Positions 53,573-62,821 of a DNA stretch of 64,000 bases are shown here, piece after piece (the first letter of the stretch is position 1; each line of letters opens with the position of its first letter). The stretch spans positions 124,001 to 188,000 of the forward strand of contig NZ_JABKDE010000005.1 in NCBI RefSeq assembly GCF_013623835.1. Reading direction: 5' to 3'. The DNA is from Brevibacterium oceani (GTDB lineage Bacteria; Actinomycetota; Actinomycetes; Actinomycetales; Brevibacteriaceae). The notes beneath the pieces are model-generated. The model worked only from the letters and a program-made list of their open reading frames with translations. It ran no database searches and was not told where the DNA came from. The position numbers were made by a program, and so were the translations under genes.

Positions 53573-54451
53573 ATGGGAAAGAAGTCGAAGCGCTCCAAGG
53601 AAGAACTCATCGCCAAACGCCTCGCCCGGGCGCAGGCCACGGCCTTCGTCGCCAGGCCGTTTGCGGACCTGCCGTTCGAGGCCGACCTCATCTGCCTGCG
53701 CGAACTCGTGCCCGCGGCCACCGCGACCGCGAAGCTGACCGAGGAGTACGGCGGCCACGAGGTCACCATCACCTCGCTCCTGCCCGCCGCGTGGCAGGCC
53801 TGGCGCCGTGACGACGGTGAGATCCTCGCCGGCATGCAGGTGCCCGTGTCCTCGACGGATGCCTCCCGCGACGTCGCCCGAGGCATCCTCGCCGCCGCCG
53901 AGGCGGAGCCGGGCACCTCGATCGAAGCGACGACCGAATCTGGAGAGGGACCCAGGCTGCAGGACATCCTCGACACCTCCCACCCGTTCGACGTCCGCGT
54001 GGCCGAGACCTTCGACTACTGGGCCTTGCCCGAGGCCGAGACCGACCCCGAGGTCGGCGCCGCCCTCCAGCAGGCCAACGACTCCGTCGCCCCGACCGAG
54101 AAGCTCGCCTCCGTCGACTCCGCCTACTGGACCGAGATGTCCGGCCGCACCTATGTCCGCTGGGCCCGCTCCGAGGGTGAGGACCGCGTCGTCGACGCGA
54201 TGGCCCGGCTGCAGGCCGAGAATGCCAACGACCTCGGCGGCATCGGCTCCTTCCTCGGCTACTTCCGTGCCCACGGCATCATCATCCCGGTGTGGGAGCT
54301 CGAGTTCGGCACTCAGGTCGACGATGTCGAAGAGCCCATCGCCGCCTTCGGCAAGCGTCTCGACGAGGCACTGAGCACGACCGAGCCGATGAGCACCGAG
54401 GCCCGCCGCGTCCGCTCGGGCATCGTGTCCCGCCAGCTGACCATCCACTGA
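53573..54451 (+). CDS. DUF5926 family protein
   Basis: A 292-residue cytosolic protein of the actinobacterial DUF5926 family; function not known to me. It opens with MGKKSKRSKEELIAKRLARAQATAF, a basic segment, followed by FADLPFEADLICLRELVPAATA. The last residues overlap the next gene (TGATG). TAGACT at 53559-53564 ends eight bases before the ATG, with no ribosome site, so the mRNA may be leaderless. It lies in an operon with a GT2 glycosyltransferase and prephenate dehydratase; I recall this order from other actinobacteria. Confidence 0.8.
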   Translation: MGKKSKRSKEELIAKRLARAQATAFVARPFADLPFEADLICLRELVPAATATAKLTEEYGGHEVTITSLLPAAWQAWRRDDGEILAGMQVPVSSTDASRDVARGILAAAEAEPGTSIEATTESGEGPRLQDILDTSHPFDVRVAETFDYWALPEAETDPEVGAALQQANDSVAPTEKLASVDSAYWTEMSGRTYVRWARSEGEDRVVDAMARLQAENANDLGGIGSFLGYFRAHGIIIPVWELEFGTQVDDVEEPIAAFGKRLDEALSTTEPMSTEARRVRSGIVSRQLTIH

Positions 54452-55230
54452 TGTCGACACCCCAGGCGGTCGCCGCCATCATCCCCGCGATGAACGAAGC
54501 CGACCGCATCGGCGCCACCGTGGCTGCGGCCAAGCGGATCCCCGGGGTCGACATGGTCATCGTCGTCGACGACGGGTCGAACGACGACACGGGCCCCCTG
54601 GCCCGTCGGACCGGCGCCGAGGTGATCACCCACCCGAAGAACAAGGGCAAGGCCCAGGCCATGATGACCGGGGCCTTCGCCCTGCGCAATCGGGAGATCT
54701 CCGACGCCGATCCCGGCGTCGAACCGACCCATCGGGCGCTGCTGTTCATCGACGGTGATCTCGAGGACTCAGCCGTGAACACCGCCCCCTTGGCCGCTCC
54801 CGTGCTGGCGGGCGAGGCGGACATGACGATCGCGATCCTGCCCGCGCAGAAGCGCAGGGGCGGGGGATTCGGATTCGTCGTGGGGCTCGCGAAGAAGGGC
54901 ATCGCCGAACTCTCCGGCTTCGAGGCGACCCAGCCCCTGTCGGGCATGCGCTGCCTCTCCCGACAGGCCTTCGACGCGGCCCTGCCGTTCGCCGCCGGAT
55001 GGGGTGTCGAAACGGCCATGACCATCGACGTCGTCAACGCCGGGCTGCGCGTGGACGAGGTCGAATGCGACCTTCACCACCGGGTCACCGGGAAGGACCT
55101 CAAGGCCCAGCTGCACCGCGCCGCCCAGTACCGCGACGTCGCCCGCGCGATCGCGGTCCGCCGGGTCCGCCAGCTGCGCGACAAGCGGAACGGCGGTCCC
55201 TCCGATGCGAAGAAGGAGACCCGCCGATGA
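54451..55230 (+). CDS. Family 2 glycosyltransferase (glucosyl-3-phosphoglycerate synthase-like)
   Basis: A 259-residue GT-A enzyme. AAIIPAMNEADRIGATV and VVDDGSNDDTG form the nucleotide-sugar site, and LLFIDGDLEDS carries the metal-binding DGD motif. KNKGKAQAMMTGAFA is typical of GT2 and GT81-type enzymes. It resembles glucosyl-3-phosphoglycerate synthases but is shorter (those are around 300 residues), so the substrate is uncertain. The start overlaps the DUF5926 stop by one base, and its stop overlaps pheA by 4 bp. Confidence 0.82.
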   Translation: MSTPQAVAAIIPAMNEADRIGATVAAAKRIPGVDMVIVVDDGSNDDTGPLARRTGAEVITHPKNKGKAQAMMTGAFALRNREISDADPGVEPTHRALLFIDGDLEDSAVNTAPLAAPVLAGEADMTIAILPAQKRRGGGFGFVVGLAKKGIAELSGFEATQPLSGMRCLSRQAFDAALPFAAGWGVETAMTIDVVNAGLRVDEVECDLHHRVTGKDLKAQLHRAAQYRDVARAIAVRRVRQLRDKRNGGPSDAKKETRR

Positions 55231-56165
55231 CTCTGCAGCGTTTCGGATACCTCGGCCCGGAGGCCACCTTCACCGAGGCTGCCCTGTTGACGTTCCTCGA
55301 CTCCCGGGGCCTGCGTGAGACCGCGTCGATCGAGCCGATGCGCAACGCTCCCTCCGCACTTGATGCCGTCCTCGAGGGCGATTGCGATGCCGCTGTCGTC
55401 CCGATCGAGAACTCCGTCGAGGGCGGGGTGCCGGCGACGATCGATGCCCTGACCGAGCACGGTCGCCTGCAGATCATCGCCGAGGTGGTCGTGCCCGTCC
55501 GCTTCGTCCTCGCCGTGAAGCCGGGGACGACGAAGGAGGAGGTCACCTCCTTCGGCTCTCACCCGCACGGTGAGGCGCAGGTTCGAGCCTTCATGTCGGA
55601 GCACTATCCCGATGCTGTGTACCTGCCGACCTCGTCGACGGCCGCTGCGGCCCGTGACCTGGCCAATGATGCCGGCGACCACATCGCCGCCGTGTGCCCG
55701 GCTTTGGCTGCGCAGCGCTACGGCCTCGATGTCATCGCCGAGGACATCGGCGATCGCCAGGATGCGGTGACCCGCTTCGTCGTCGTCACCCGTCCCGGCC
55801 CGATTCCAGCACCGACCGGAGCGGACAAGACGACGATCGTCGCGGCGCTGCGTTCCGACCGGGCCGGTTCGCTGCTCGAGGTGCTCGAGCAGTTCTCCAG
55901 CCGCGGCATCAACATGTCCCGCATCGAATCCCGTCCGACCGGAGACGGTCTGGGGCTCTACCAGTTCTCGATCGACCTGCTCGGGCACATCCACGAGGCG
56001 CGCATGGCCGAGGCGCTCCAGGGCGTCCACCGGGCTACGCTCAAACTCTCGTTCCTCGGCAGCTATCCGAGCTCCGACGGCACAGTGGCACCGGTCGACC
56101 CGACGACGACGGACGAGTCCTTCGCCGCAGCCGCCGACTGGCTGAGGTCGTCCCTCGGCGACTGA
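55227..56165 (+). CDS. pheA: Prephenate dehydratase
   Basis: A 312-residue enzyme that converts prephenate to phenylpyruvate in phenylalanine synthesis. The catalytic domain shows YLGPEATFTEAAL, PIENSVEGGV and the TRF motif (DAVTRFVVV); the C-terminal ACT domain has the ESRP motif (SRIESRPTGDGLGLYQF) for feedback inhibition by phenylalanine. No chorismate mutase domain is fused. The ATG at 55227 overlaps the glycosyltransferase stop; the longer frame from 54999 is a shadow. Last gene of a three-gene operon. Confidence 0.95.
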   Translation: MTLQRFGYLGPEATFTEAALLTFLDSRGLRETASIEPMRNAPSALDAVLEGDCDAAVVPIENSVEGGVPATIDALTEHGRLQIIAEVVVPVRFVLAVKPGTTKEEVTSFGSHPHGEAQVRAFMSEHYPDAVYLPTSSTAAAARDLANDAGDHIAAVCPALAAQRYGLDVIAEDIGDRQDAVTRFVVVTRPGPIPAPTGADKTTIVAALRSDRAGSLLEVLEQFSSRGINMSRIESRPTGDGLGLYQFSIDLLGHIHEARMAEALQGVHRATLKLSFLGSYPSSDGTVAPVDPTTTDESFAAAADWLRSSLGD

Positions 56166-56528
56166 ATGCTTCGGCTGCCGGGACTAGCGGGGTGGGCTGC
56201 GACGGCCTCCGCAACCACGCGCTTCGCCGCCCCGTTGATTCGTCTGTCCGCGGTACGCTGCTCCGTCCCTGGCGGTTGCGTCCCCGGCCGTGATTCGTCC
56301 CTGGCGGTTGCGTCCCCGGTCGTGATTCGCCCCTGGCGGTTGCGTCCACGACCGTAGGACCCGCTACCGCGTCCCCGGCCGCAGTTCGCCCCTGGCCGCC
56401 GACTAATCTGCGATACTGAAGCCTACTGGAAAGTAAGTGTGCGCAGATTGCCAGATTCTGGCCTGTTTTTGGCATTCTGTACCCACTGAACGTCGGTTCA
56501 CCGGCCGACGGAGGCGTCAGAGGAGTCG
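56166..56528. other. Intergenic region with tandem repeats
   Basis: About 360 bases without a credible gene. The middle holds 32-bp tandem repeats (56266-56361) and a degenerate fourth unit. The part after 56400 is less GC-rich and should contain the promoter of the FAD dehydrogenase gene; an AGAGGAG ribosome site ends it. Confidence 0.6.
56266..56361. repeat. Tandem 32-bp repeat, three units
   Basis: Units start at 56266, 56298 and 56330 and share the core CTGGCGGTTGCGTCC. The first two differ at one position of 32. A degraded fourth unit follows to about 56397. No frame is open across it in a gene-like way. Confidence 0.8.
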
Positions 56529-58346
56529 ATGATGAGTGTCCCCGGCAGCGAGAAGTCCGAGAACAACAATCCTGCCCGCGGCAGGGACACTTCTTCCGCG
56601 CCCGCACCCGATGCGATCATCGTCGGGGCCGGACTCGCCGGACTCGTCGCCGCCTATGAACTCACGCAGGCCGGCAAGCGCGTGCTCATCCTCGACCAGG
56701 AGAACCGGGCGAACCTCGGCGGGCAGGCGTTCTGGTCCCTCGGCGGTCTCTTCCTCATCGACTCCCCCGAACAGCGGCGACTGCGGGTGCGCGATTCGCT
56801 CGAACTCGCACGCAGCGACTGGGCCACCTCGGCGGGATTCGACCGGGAGGACGATCACTGGCCGCGGAAATGGGCGGAGGCCTATCTTGAGTTCGCGGCC
56901 GGCGAGAAGCGCCAGTACCTGCGTGACTTGGGCCTGCGCCTGACCCCGATCGTCGGCTGGGCCGAACGCGGCGGCTCCGGGTCGGGCGAGCACGGCAATT
57001 CTGTCCCCCGTTTCCACCTCACGTGGGGCACCGGCCCCGAGGTGGTCCGGGTCTTCTGCGAACCCGTCGAAGCCGCCGAGGCTGCCGGCCTCGTCGAGTT
57101 CGGCTTCCGTCATCGTGTCGACGAGCTCATCACCGACGACGGTGCCGTCGTCGGCGTCCGCGGACGGGTCCTCGCCCCGAGCCCCACGGCGCGCGGAGTC
57201 GAGTCGAATCGGGACGAAGTCGAGGACTTCGACGTCCGCGCTCCTGCCGTCATCGTCACCAGCGGCGGGATCGGGCACAATTTCGCACTCATGGAGAAGT
57301 ACTGGCCGGTCGACCGCCTCGGCGAGTTCCCGGACACGATGCTCGCCGGAGTTCCCGCCCACGTGGACGGACGGATGCTCGCCATCTCCGGAGAAGCCGG
57401 GGCTTCCCTGATCAATCGGGACCGGATCTGGGCGTACACGGAGGGCATCGAGAACTGGAATCCGATCTGGCCGGGCCATGGGATCCGCATCATTCCGGGA
57501 CCGTCGTCGATGTGGTTCGATGCCGAGGGCAACCGGTTCCCGGCGCCGAACTATCCGGGGTTCGACACGAACCGGACGATGAAGACGATCCTGACGACCG
57601 GGTACGACTATTCGTGGTTCGTGCTCAATGAGTCGATCATCCGCAAGGAGTTCGCGCTCTCGGGCTCGGAGCAGAACCCGGACATCACGGAGAAGGACAT
57701 CCGGATCACGCTCGACCGGGTGCGCTCCTCTGATGCCCCGGCACCGATCCAAGCGTTCAAGAAGTACGGGTCGGACTTCGTCGTTGCCGAGACCACCGAA
57801 GAGCTCGTGGCGGGAATGAACGAACGCTCCCGCGGACCCGTCATCGACCACGACCACCTCGTCGCACAGATCGTTCAGCGGGATCGGCAGACCGAGCATG
57901 CGTTCTCGAAGGACGCGCAGGTGCAGGCGATCCACAATGCGCGGGCCTACCTCGGCGATAAGATCGTCCGTGCGGTCAAACCCCACAAGATCCTCGATCC
58001 GGACCATGGGCCGCTCATCGCGGTGCGGCTGAGCCTGCTCTCGCGCAAGACGCTCGGCGGATTGGAGACGAACCTCGACGGGCAGGTCATCGGCGCGGAC
58101 GGTCGCCGTCACGGTGACGGCACGCCGATTCCCGGTCTCTATGCTGCCGGCGAGGTCACGGGCTTCGGCGGTGGCGGCATGCACGGGTACAACGCGCTCG
58201 AGGGAACGTTCCTCGGCGGGTGCATCTTCTCGGGGCTGCGCGCGGGTCGTGCGGTAGCGACCGGTGGCGGGTCCACCGGAGCCGGCGGGTCAGTCGGGGC
58301 AGCCGGCAACGGCACAACAGGCAGCGGATCGCGAGGAGAAGCGTGA
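56529..58346 (+). CDS. FAD-binding dehydrogenase (fumarate reductase/KsdD-like)
   Basis: A 605-residue flavoprotein. The N-terminal dinucleotide motif is VGAGLAGLVAAYELTQAGKRVLILDQE; the C-terminal FAD segment is GLYAAGEVTGFGGGGMHGYNALEGTFLGGCIFSGLRAGR, given as landmarks AAGEVTGFGGGG and GTFLGGCIFSG. It belongs to the fumarate-reductase/3-ketosteroid-dehydrogenase superfamily and resembles the uncharacterised mycobacterial FAD-binding dehydrogenase type; its substrate is unknown. A Gly/Ser-rich tail of about 30 residues ends the protein. The next ATG at 56532 fits the AGGAG site slightly better. It overlaps the downstream SDR gene by 4 bp. Confidence 0.85.
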   Translation: MMSVPGSEKSENNNPARGRDTSSAPAPDAIIVGAGLAGLVAAYELTQAGKRVLILDQENRANLGGQAFWSLGGLFLIDSPEQRRLRVRDSLELARSDWATSAGFDREDDHWPRKWAEAYLEFAAGEKRQYLRDLGLRLTPIVGWAERGGSGSGEHGNSVPRFHLTWGTGPEVVRVFCEPVEAAEAAGLVEFGFRHRVDELITDDGAVVGVRGRVLAPSPTARGVESNRDEVEDFDVRAPAVIVTSGGIGHNFALMEKYWPVDRLGEFPDTMLAGVPAHVDGRMLAISGEAGASLINRDRIWAYTEGIENWNPIWPGHGIRIIPGPSSMWFDAEGNRFPAPNYPGFDTNRTMKTILTTGYDYSWFVLNESIIRKEFALSGSEQNPDITEKDIRITLDRVRSSDAPAPIQAFKKYGSDFVVAETTEELVAGMNERSRGPVIDHDHLVAQIVQRDRQTEHAFSKDAQVQAIHNARAYLGDKIVRAVKPHKILDPDHGPLIAVRLSLLSRKTLGGLETNLDGQVIGADGRRHGDGTPIPGLYAAGEVTGFGGGGMHGYNALEGTFLGGCIFSGLRAGRAVATGGGSTGAGGSVGAAGNGTTGSGSRGEA

Positions 58347-59179
58347 ACCCCGGAACAGGCGGGCTCACCGTCCTCATCACCGGCGGCACCTCGGGCATCG
58401 GCAGGGCACTCGTCGAAGCCCTGGCCGCGAAGGGCTGCACGGTGCTGACGACCAGTCGCAATACTCATCGCCTGTCCCCGACGGACAAGGTCGTCGGAGT
58501 CCGGTACCTCACCCTCGACCTGGCCGATCCGCGCGGTCCGGAGGCACTGGCCGAAGAGCTCAAGAGCCTCGGCATGCTCGGCGAGATCGATGTGCTTGTC
58601 AACAATGCCGGGGAGAGCCAGTCCGGTCCCTTCGAAGAGCTGCCGACCGAGGCTATCGAGCGTCTGTTCCGGACCAACGTATTCAGCCCTGTGCGGCTGA
58701 GCCAGCTCGTGCTGCCCGGGATGCGACGTCGCCGACAGGGCCGCATCATCATGGTCGGCTCGATGCTCGCGAGCTTCCCGCTCGCCCACCGCAGTTCGTA
58801 CTCGGCAGCGAAGGCCGCACTGCGGAGTTTCGCCACGGCCGCCCGGCAGGAGCTCTCACCCTTCGGTGTGTGGGTGAGCACCGTCGAACCCGGCTCGATC
58901 GCCACAGGCATCGGGCTGCGACGGACGAAGTACCTTGAGGAGGGTTCGCCCTACGCAGAGGACATCGCCACGATGCTCGACCACCTCGATGCCAATGAGC
59001 GGAACGGGATTCCACCCGAGAAGGTCGCCGCCACGATCACCGACGCCATCGTCTCGCCCAGGCCGCGGGAGTTCTACGCCGTCGGCAGCCGCGCTCCGCT
59101 GCCGTTCCTGCTCAAAAGGGTGCTTCCACGCAGACTCATGTCGACGATCGTCGCCGCCCAGCACGGCTTGAAGCGGTGA
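58343..59179 (+). CDS. Short-chain dehydrogenase/reductase
   Basis: A 278-residue SDR. TGGTSGIGRALVEAL is the nucleotide loop, VNNAGESQ the structural motif, and the active site is Ser in MVGSML plus Tyr-Lys in SSYSAAKAALRS. Starts with GTG at 58343 inside the stop of the preceding gene, with GAGGAG upstream. The pairing with an FAD dehydrogenase suggests a joint redox pathway, perhaps on a steroid- or lipid-like substrate, but this is inference. It converges on the epimerase gene with 29 bases between. Confidence 0.88.
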   Translation: MNPGTGGLTVLITGGTSGIGRALVEALAAKGCTVLTTSRNTHRLSPTDKVVGVRYLTLDLADPRGPEALAEELKSLGMLGEIDVLVNNAGESQSGPFEELPTEAIERLFRTNVFSPVRLSQLVLPGMRRRRQGRIIMVGSMLASFPLAHRSSYSAAKAALRSFATAARQELSPFGVWVSTVEPGSIATGIGLRRTKYLEEGSPYAEDIATMLDHLDANERNGIPPEKVAATITDAIVSPRPREFYAVGSRAPLPFLLKRVLPRRLMSTIVAAQHGLKR

Positions 59180-59208
59180 GTTTCGTCGACCGCCCGGACC
59201 CCCGCCCC

Positions 59209-60141
59209 TTACTGGAACCGGGAGGGGATGAGGTGCTGCGTCGTCGAGATTCCGAGCACCCGCTGCTGACGTGAGAGGTTGTACGTCCGGTCTGACTGCA
59301 GGTATTCAACGAGGAAGAGCTTCGCGCCATCCCCGCGCTTGAACATGCCCTTGACCTTGAGTCCGAGCTTCGCCGCCACCAGTGCCTTGTCCTTCGCCAC
59401 GCCTTCGATGACGACCTGCTCATAGCCCATCCGGGCGAAGTGCGTGACGATAGCGTCCTTGAGTCGGTACGGGGTGGGGTCCCCGATGTTGAACGGTCCA
59501 GCGGCCGAGGGCACGTCGAGGCAGGAGAGCGCGGCACGCACGACATTGTCGACATGTGTCAGTGTGATCTTCTGTCGTCCGCCTCCGGGCAGACGCAGCA
59601 CGCCCTTCTTCGCCAGACCGCGCAGAAACGGCATGAGCATCGTCTCTCCCGGCCCGTAGACGGCTGCGGGCCTGAGGATCGCGGCGTCGGGTCGGATGCG
59701 AGCGATGAGCTGCTCGGCCAGGGCATGGGTGCGCGAGTACGCATCGGCGAACTCGGTCGGATCCTTCGGACCGGCCTCCTCCCAGAGTTCGGCATGCGGC
59801 GCCGCAGAGGAGTACACCGTCGTCGACGACAGGTGGACGATGCGTGCCTTCGGGAACGCGTCGAGGACGTGGCGGGTGCCCGTCACCTTCACCTCGTAGA
59901 GGACGTCGTCATCGGCGCTGACTGACGCGATGCCGGCGCAGTGGAAAACCGCCGTGGTCTTCGCCGCCAGCGAGGTCACAGCCTGCGGAGCGGGTTCGGT
60001 GATGTCCCACTGCTGGAAGTTCACTCCCGGAATCTCCGGGTCCCGGCGCCCCAGGGCGTAGACGGTCTCGTCCCGGTCGGCGAGCGCACGAGCGATGGCA
60101 CCGCCGATGAAGCCGCTGGCTCCCGTCACTATCACTGCCAC
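59209..60141 (-). CDS. NAD-dependent epimerase/dehydratase family protein
   Basis: A 310-residue extended SDR. VTGASGFIGGAIARAL is the NAD-binding loop, HLSSTTVYS and YSRTHALAEQL hold the Ser/Thr and Tyr-Lys-like positions; the Lys of the YxxxK motif is His-Ala here (YSRTHA), so the catalytic Lys is not evident. LRPAAVYGPGETML is typical of nucleoside-sugar and sterol-type (3-beta-HSD) dehydrogenases. Starts with GTG at 60141, with GGGAG upstream. The product is not assigned. Confidence 0.8.
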   Translation of the reverse strand: MAVIVTGASGFIGGAIARALADRDETVYALGRRDPEIPGVNFQQWDITEPAPQAVTSLAAKTTAVFHCAGIASVSADDDVLYEVKVTGTRHVLDAFPKARIVHLSSTTVYSSAAPHAELWEEAGPKDPTEFADAYSRTHALAEQLIARIRPDAAILRPAAVYGPGETMLMPFLRGLAKKGVLRLPGGGRQKITLTHVDNVVRAALSCLDVPSAAGPFNIGDPTPYRLKDAIVTHFARMGYEQVVIEGVAKDKALVAAKLGLKVKGMFKRGDGAKLFLVEYLQSDRTYNLSRQQRVLGISTTQHLIPSRFQ

Positions 60142-60188
60142 GTCGAAACCACTCCCGTCCTCATCAGCGCATTCTGCGATTCCTCAGT

Positions 60189-60968
60189 CTACTCGCGGTG
60201 GCGCCACTGCGGCTCTCGTTTGGTCAGGAACGCGTCGATCCCCTCCTGCGCATCGGCCGCAACCGCGTTGTGCGCCATCACCTCGGACATCCGCGCATAC
60301 GCCTCGACCACCGGCAGTTCACGCTGCTCGTAGAACGCGGCCTTGCCGATCGCGACCGTGGCCGACGAGGCGGACGCGACCTTCCGCGCCAGGTCGAGCG
60401 TGGCGGTTTCGAGTTCGTCATCAGCCACGACGTCGGAGACGAGACCGAACCGCAGCGCATCCTCGGCGGAGACGAAGTCCCCGGTCAGCAGCATCCGCAT
60501 CGCCGTCTTCGCCGGCACCGCACGGGACAGCGCCACCATCGGCGTCGAACAGAACAGACCAATCTTCACCCCCGGTGTCGCAAACCTCGCCGAGGCGGCC
60601 GCCACTGCCAGATCGCAGGTGGCCACGAGCTGGCACCCGGCCGCCGTCGCCACTCCCTGCACCTGCGCGATCACCGGCTGCGGGATGTGCTGGATGATCT
60701 GCATCAGACGCGAACAGGCATCGAAGATCTCCTGCTGCGTCTCGAGATCCGCTCCGCGGATCTCCCCCAGGTGATGACCGGAACTGAACACATGGCTAGC
60801 GGTTGACAACACGACGGCACGCACATCGGTGCGGCGGGCCACCTCGGCGAAGGTGTCGATGAGGTCATTCATCACGGACAGGGACAGGGCGTTGCGCGTG
60901 TTCGGTTCATTGATCGTCACGGTCGCGACTCCGTCGTCTGCCGGCGCGAATACAATTGATTCGGACAT
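60189..60968 (-). CDS. Enoyl-CoA hydratase-like protein, ECHDC3-type
   Basis: A 259-residue crotonase-fold protein. The region HVFSSGHHLGEIRG to ATAAGCQLVATCDLAV to FATPGVKIGLFCSTP closely resembles mammalian ECHDC3 as I recall it, including TGDFVSAEDALRFGLVS and QEGIDAFLTKREPQW. Both positions that carry catalytic Glu in classical hydratases are changed (Gln in AGCQL, Gly in TPGVK), so simple hydration of enoyl-CoA is doubtful. The ATG at 60968 is preferred over GTG 60974. Function unknown. Confidence 0.85.
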   Translation of the reverse strand: MSESIVFAPADDGVATVTINEPNTRNALSLSVMNDLIDTFAEVARRTDVRAVVLSTASHVFSSGHHLGEIRGADLETQQEIFDACSRLMQIIQHIPQPVIAQVQGVATAAGCQLVATCDLAVAAASARFATPGVKIGLFCSTPMVALSRAVPAKTAMRMLLTGDFVSAEDALRFGLVSDVVADDELETATLDLARKVASASSATVAIGKAAFYEQRELPVVEAYARMSEVMAHNAVAADAQEGIDAFLTKREPQWRHRE

Positions 60969-61077
60969 AGTCACATTCTGTCAAAGATCACACGTCCGGA
61001 GCAGTTGCTGTGTCGCCTTTCCGCCCGCGACCGATCTCATCCCCAGGTCGGCAGGGCCCGACGCGAGGGAGAGAACC

Positions 61078-62655
61078 ATGACCACTCTGCTGATGATCAT
61101 CGGATTCGGTGCCGCGACCTCGGTCGTGGTCGGGCTCGGGCAGAAGCTCAAACTCCCGTGGCCTGCGCTCATGGTCCTCATCGGCATCGCCGGCGCCTTC
61201 ATCCCCACCTTCGCCGAGATCACCATCGAACCCGAGCTCATCCTGCCCCTGTTCCTGCCGCCGCTGCTCTTCGCCGCCGCGCAGAAAACCTCGTGGGCGC
61301 TGTTCGCCATCCGATGGCGGACGATCCTCGGCATGGCCGTGGCCCTGGTCGGGGTGACCGTGGCCGCCGTCGCCGGCTCCGCCCTCCTCCTCATCCCCGG
61401 GATCACGATCGCCGCGGCCATCGCCCTGGGTGCGATGCTCGCCCCACCCGATCCGGTGGCCGTCGACGCCGTCGCCGGAACCGTCTCGATCCCGCGCCGG
61501 ATCATGTCGACCCTGCAGTCGGAGGGACTGTTCAACGATGCCGCCTCCCTCGTCATCTTCCAGACCGCGATGGCCGCGGCGATGGCCGGCACCGAGGTGG
61601 ACTACGGTCAGCTCGCGATCTCCTTCCTCGTCTCCGCCGTCATCGCCATCCTCGTCGGCCTCCTCGTGTCCTTCGTCGTGTCGTGGGTGATGGAGAAGAT
61701 CGACCACACGATCGCGCGCTCCTCGCTCATGCTCATGCTGCCCTTCGGCGTCTACCTCATCGCCGAACACTTCCACGCCAGCGGAGTCATCGCCGTCGTC
61801 GTCGCCGCCCTCGAGATGCGCCGCCGCGACGTCGAGGGCAACTCGGCCGAACGCGTCACCCAGAACTCGACGTGGCAGGTTCTCGAGATGCTCATCACCG
61901 GCATCGCCTTCGGACTCATCGGCCTCGACCTGCGCATGGTCGTCGAGTCCGAGCACGCCGACCTGGGCCGGGCCATCATCGTCGGCCTCATCATCGCCGT
62001 GGTCATCATCGGCGTCCGCTTCGGCTGGCTGCTGCTTGGCACCATCCTCAGCCGTCGGCACACCGAGGACGACCCGGATGCCGCCCCGCTCAACCTCCGC
62101 GATGCCACGCTGATGACCTGGGGCGGAATGCGCGGACTCGCCACGATCGCCCTGGCCCTGTCGATTCCGGCGACCACCGACACCGGAGAGATCTTCCCCG
62201 GACGGTCCTACATCCTCGTCGCTGCCGCCATCATCCTGCTCGTCACCCTCGTCCTGGCGGGGCTGACCTTCCCCGCCGTCGTCGACGGCCTCGGCATCGA
62301 CGACGAGGCGGAGCGGGAACGCCAAGCAACGAAGGACATCGCACTGCGTGCCTACAAGGCCGCGATCCGACAGATCAAGAACGATGACAGCCTCCCCGAC
62401 GAGGTGGCCGAACCCCTGCGCGCCCGGTTCAAGGCCCTCCACGCTCAGCTGCTCGGCACGACGGATGACCAGGCGAGTTCCGAACAGGCGACCGCGTTCA
62501 AGGAGCACCGGGAGCAGATGCTCACGGTGCAGAAGAAGGCGATGCAGTCCGCCCGCGCCGAGGTGCTCCGCGCCCGCCGCGAGCGAGGCACCGATCCGGA
62601 GATCGCCGACAAGGTCCTCCGCCGCTTCGACCTCCAGTCCGTGCTCATGCGGTAG
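61078..62655 (+). CDS. Na+/H+ antiporter, CPA1 (NhaP/NHE) type
   Basis: A 525-residue membrane protein with about twelve helices and a cytoplasmic C-terminus of about 120 residues. LAPPDPVAVDAV holds the conserved Asp of the ion path, and EGLFNDAASLVIF is a CPA1 hallmark; TWGGMRGLATIALALSIP is the conserved helix near the C-terminus. It exchanges sodium for protons in pH and salt homeostasis. GAGGGAGAG precedes the ATG at 61078. The tail is predicted to be helical and charged (EHREQMLTVQKKAMQSARAEVLRARRERG, in outline). Confidence 0.92.
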   Translation: MTTLLMIIGFGAATSVVVGLGQKLKLPWPALMVLIGIAGAFIPTFAEITIEPELILPLFLPPLLFAAAQKTSWALFAIRWRTILGMAVALVGVTVAAVAGSALLLIPGITIAAAIALGAMLAPPDPVAVDAVAGTVSIPRRIMSTLQSEGLFNDAASLVIFQTAMAAAMAGTEVDYGQLAISFLVSAVIAILVGLLVSFVVSWVMEKIDHTIARSSLMLMLPFGVYLIAEHFHASGVIAVVVAALEMRRRDVEGNSAERVTQNSTWQVLEMLITGIAFGLIGLDLRMVVESEHADLGRAIIVGLIIAVVIIGVRFGWLLLGTILSRRHTEDDPDAAPLNLRDATLMTWGGMRGLATIALALSIPATTDTGEIFPGRSYILVAAAIILLVTLVLAGLTFPAVVDGLGIDDEAERERQATKDIALRAYKAAIRQIKNDDSLPDEVAEPLRARFKALHAQLLGTTDDQASSEQATAFKEHREQMLTVQKKAMQSARAEVLRARRERGTDPEIADKVLRRFDLQSVLMR

Positions 62656-62821
62656 GTGCGGGGCGGGCGAGCGCCCGCACCCGCGCCAGGGCCGGCACTC
62701 GGGTCCGCGCACAGGACCGCGCGCGTGTCCGCGCCCGGGTCCGGGCCAGGGTCCGCGCACGCACGAGACGACGAGCCGCCTCGGCGGGGGATCTCCTCGA
62801 AATTCTGCTTCGGAATCAAGA

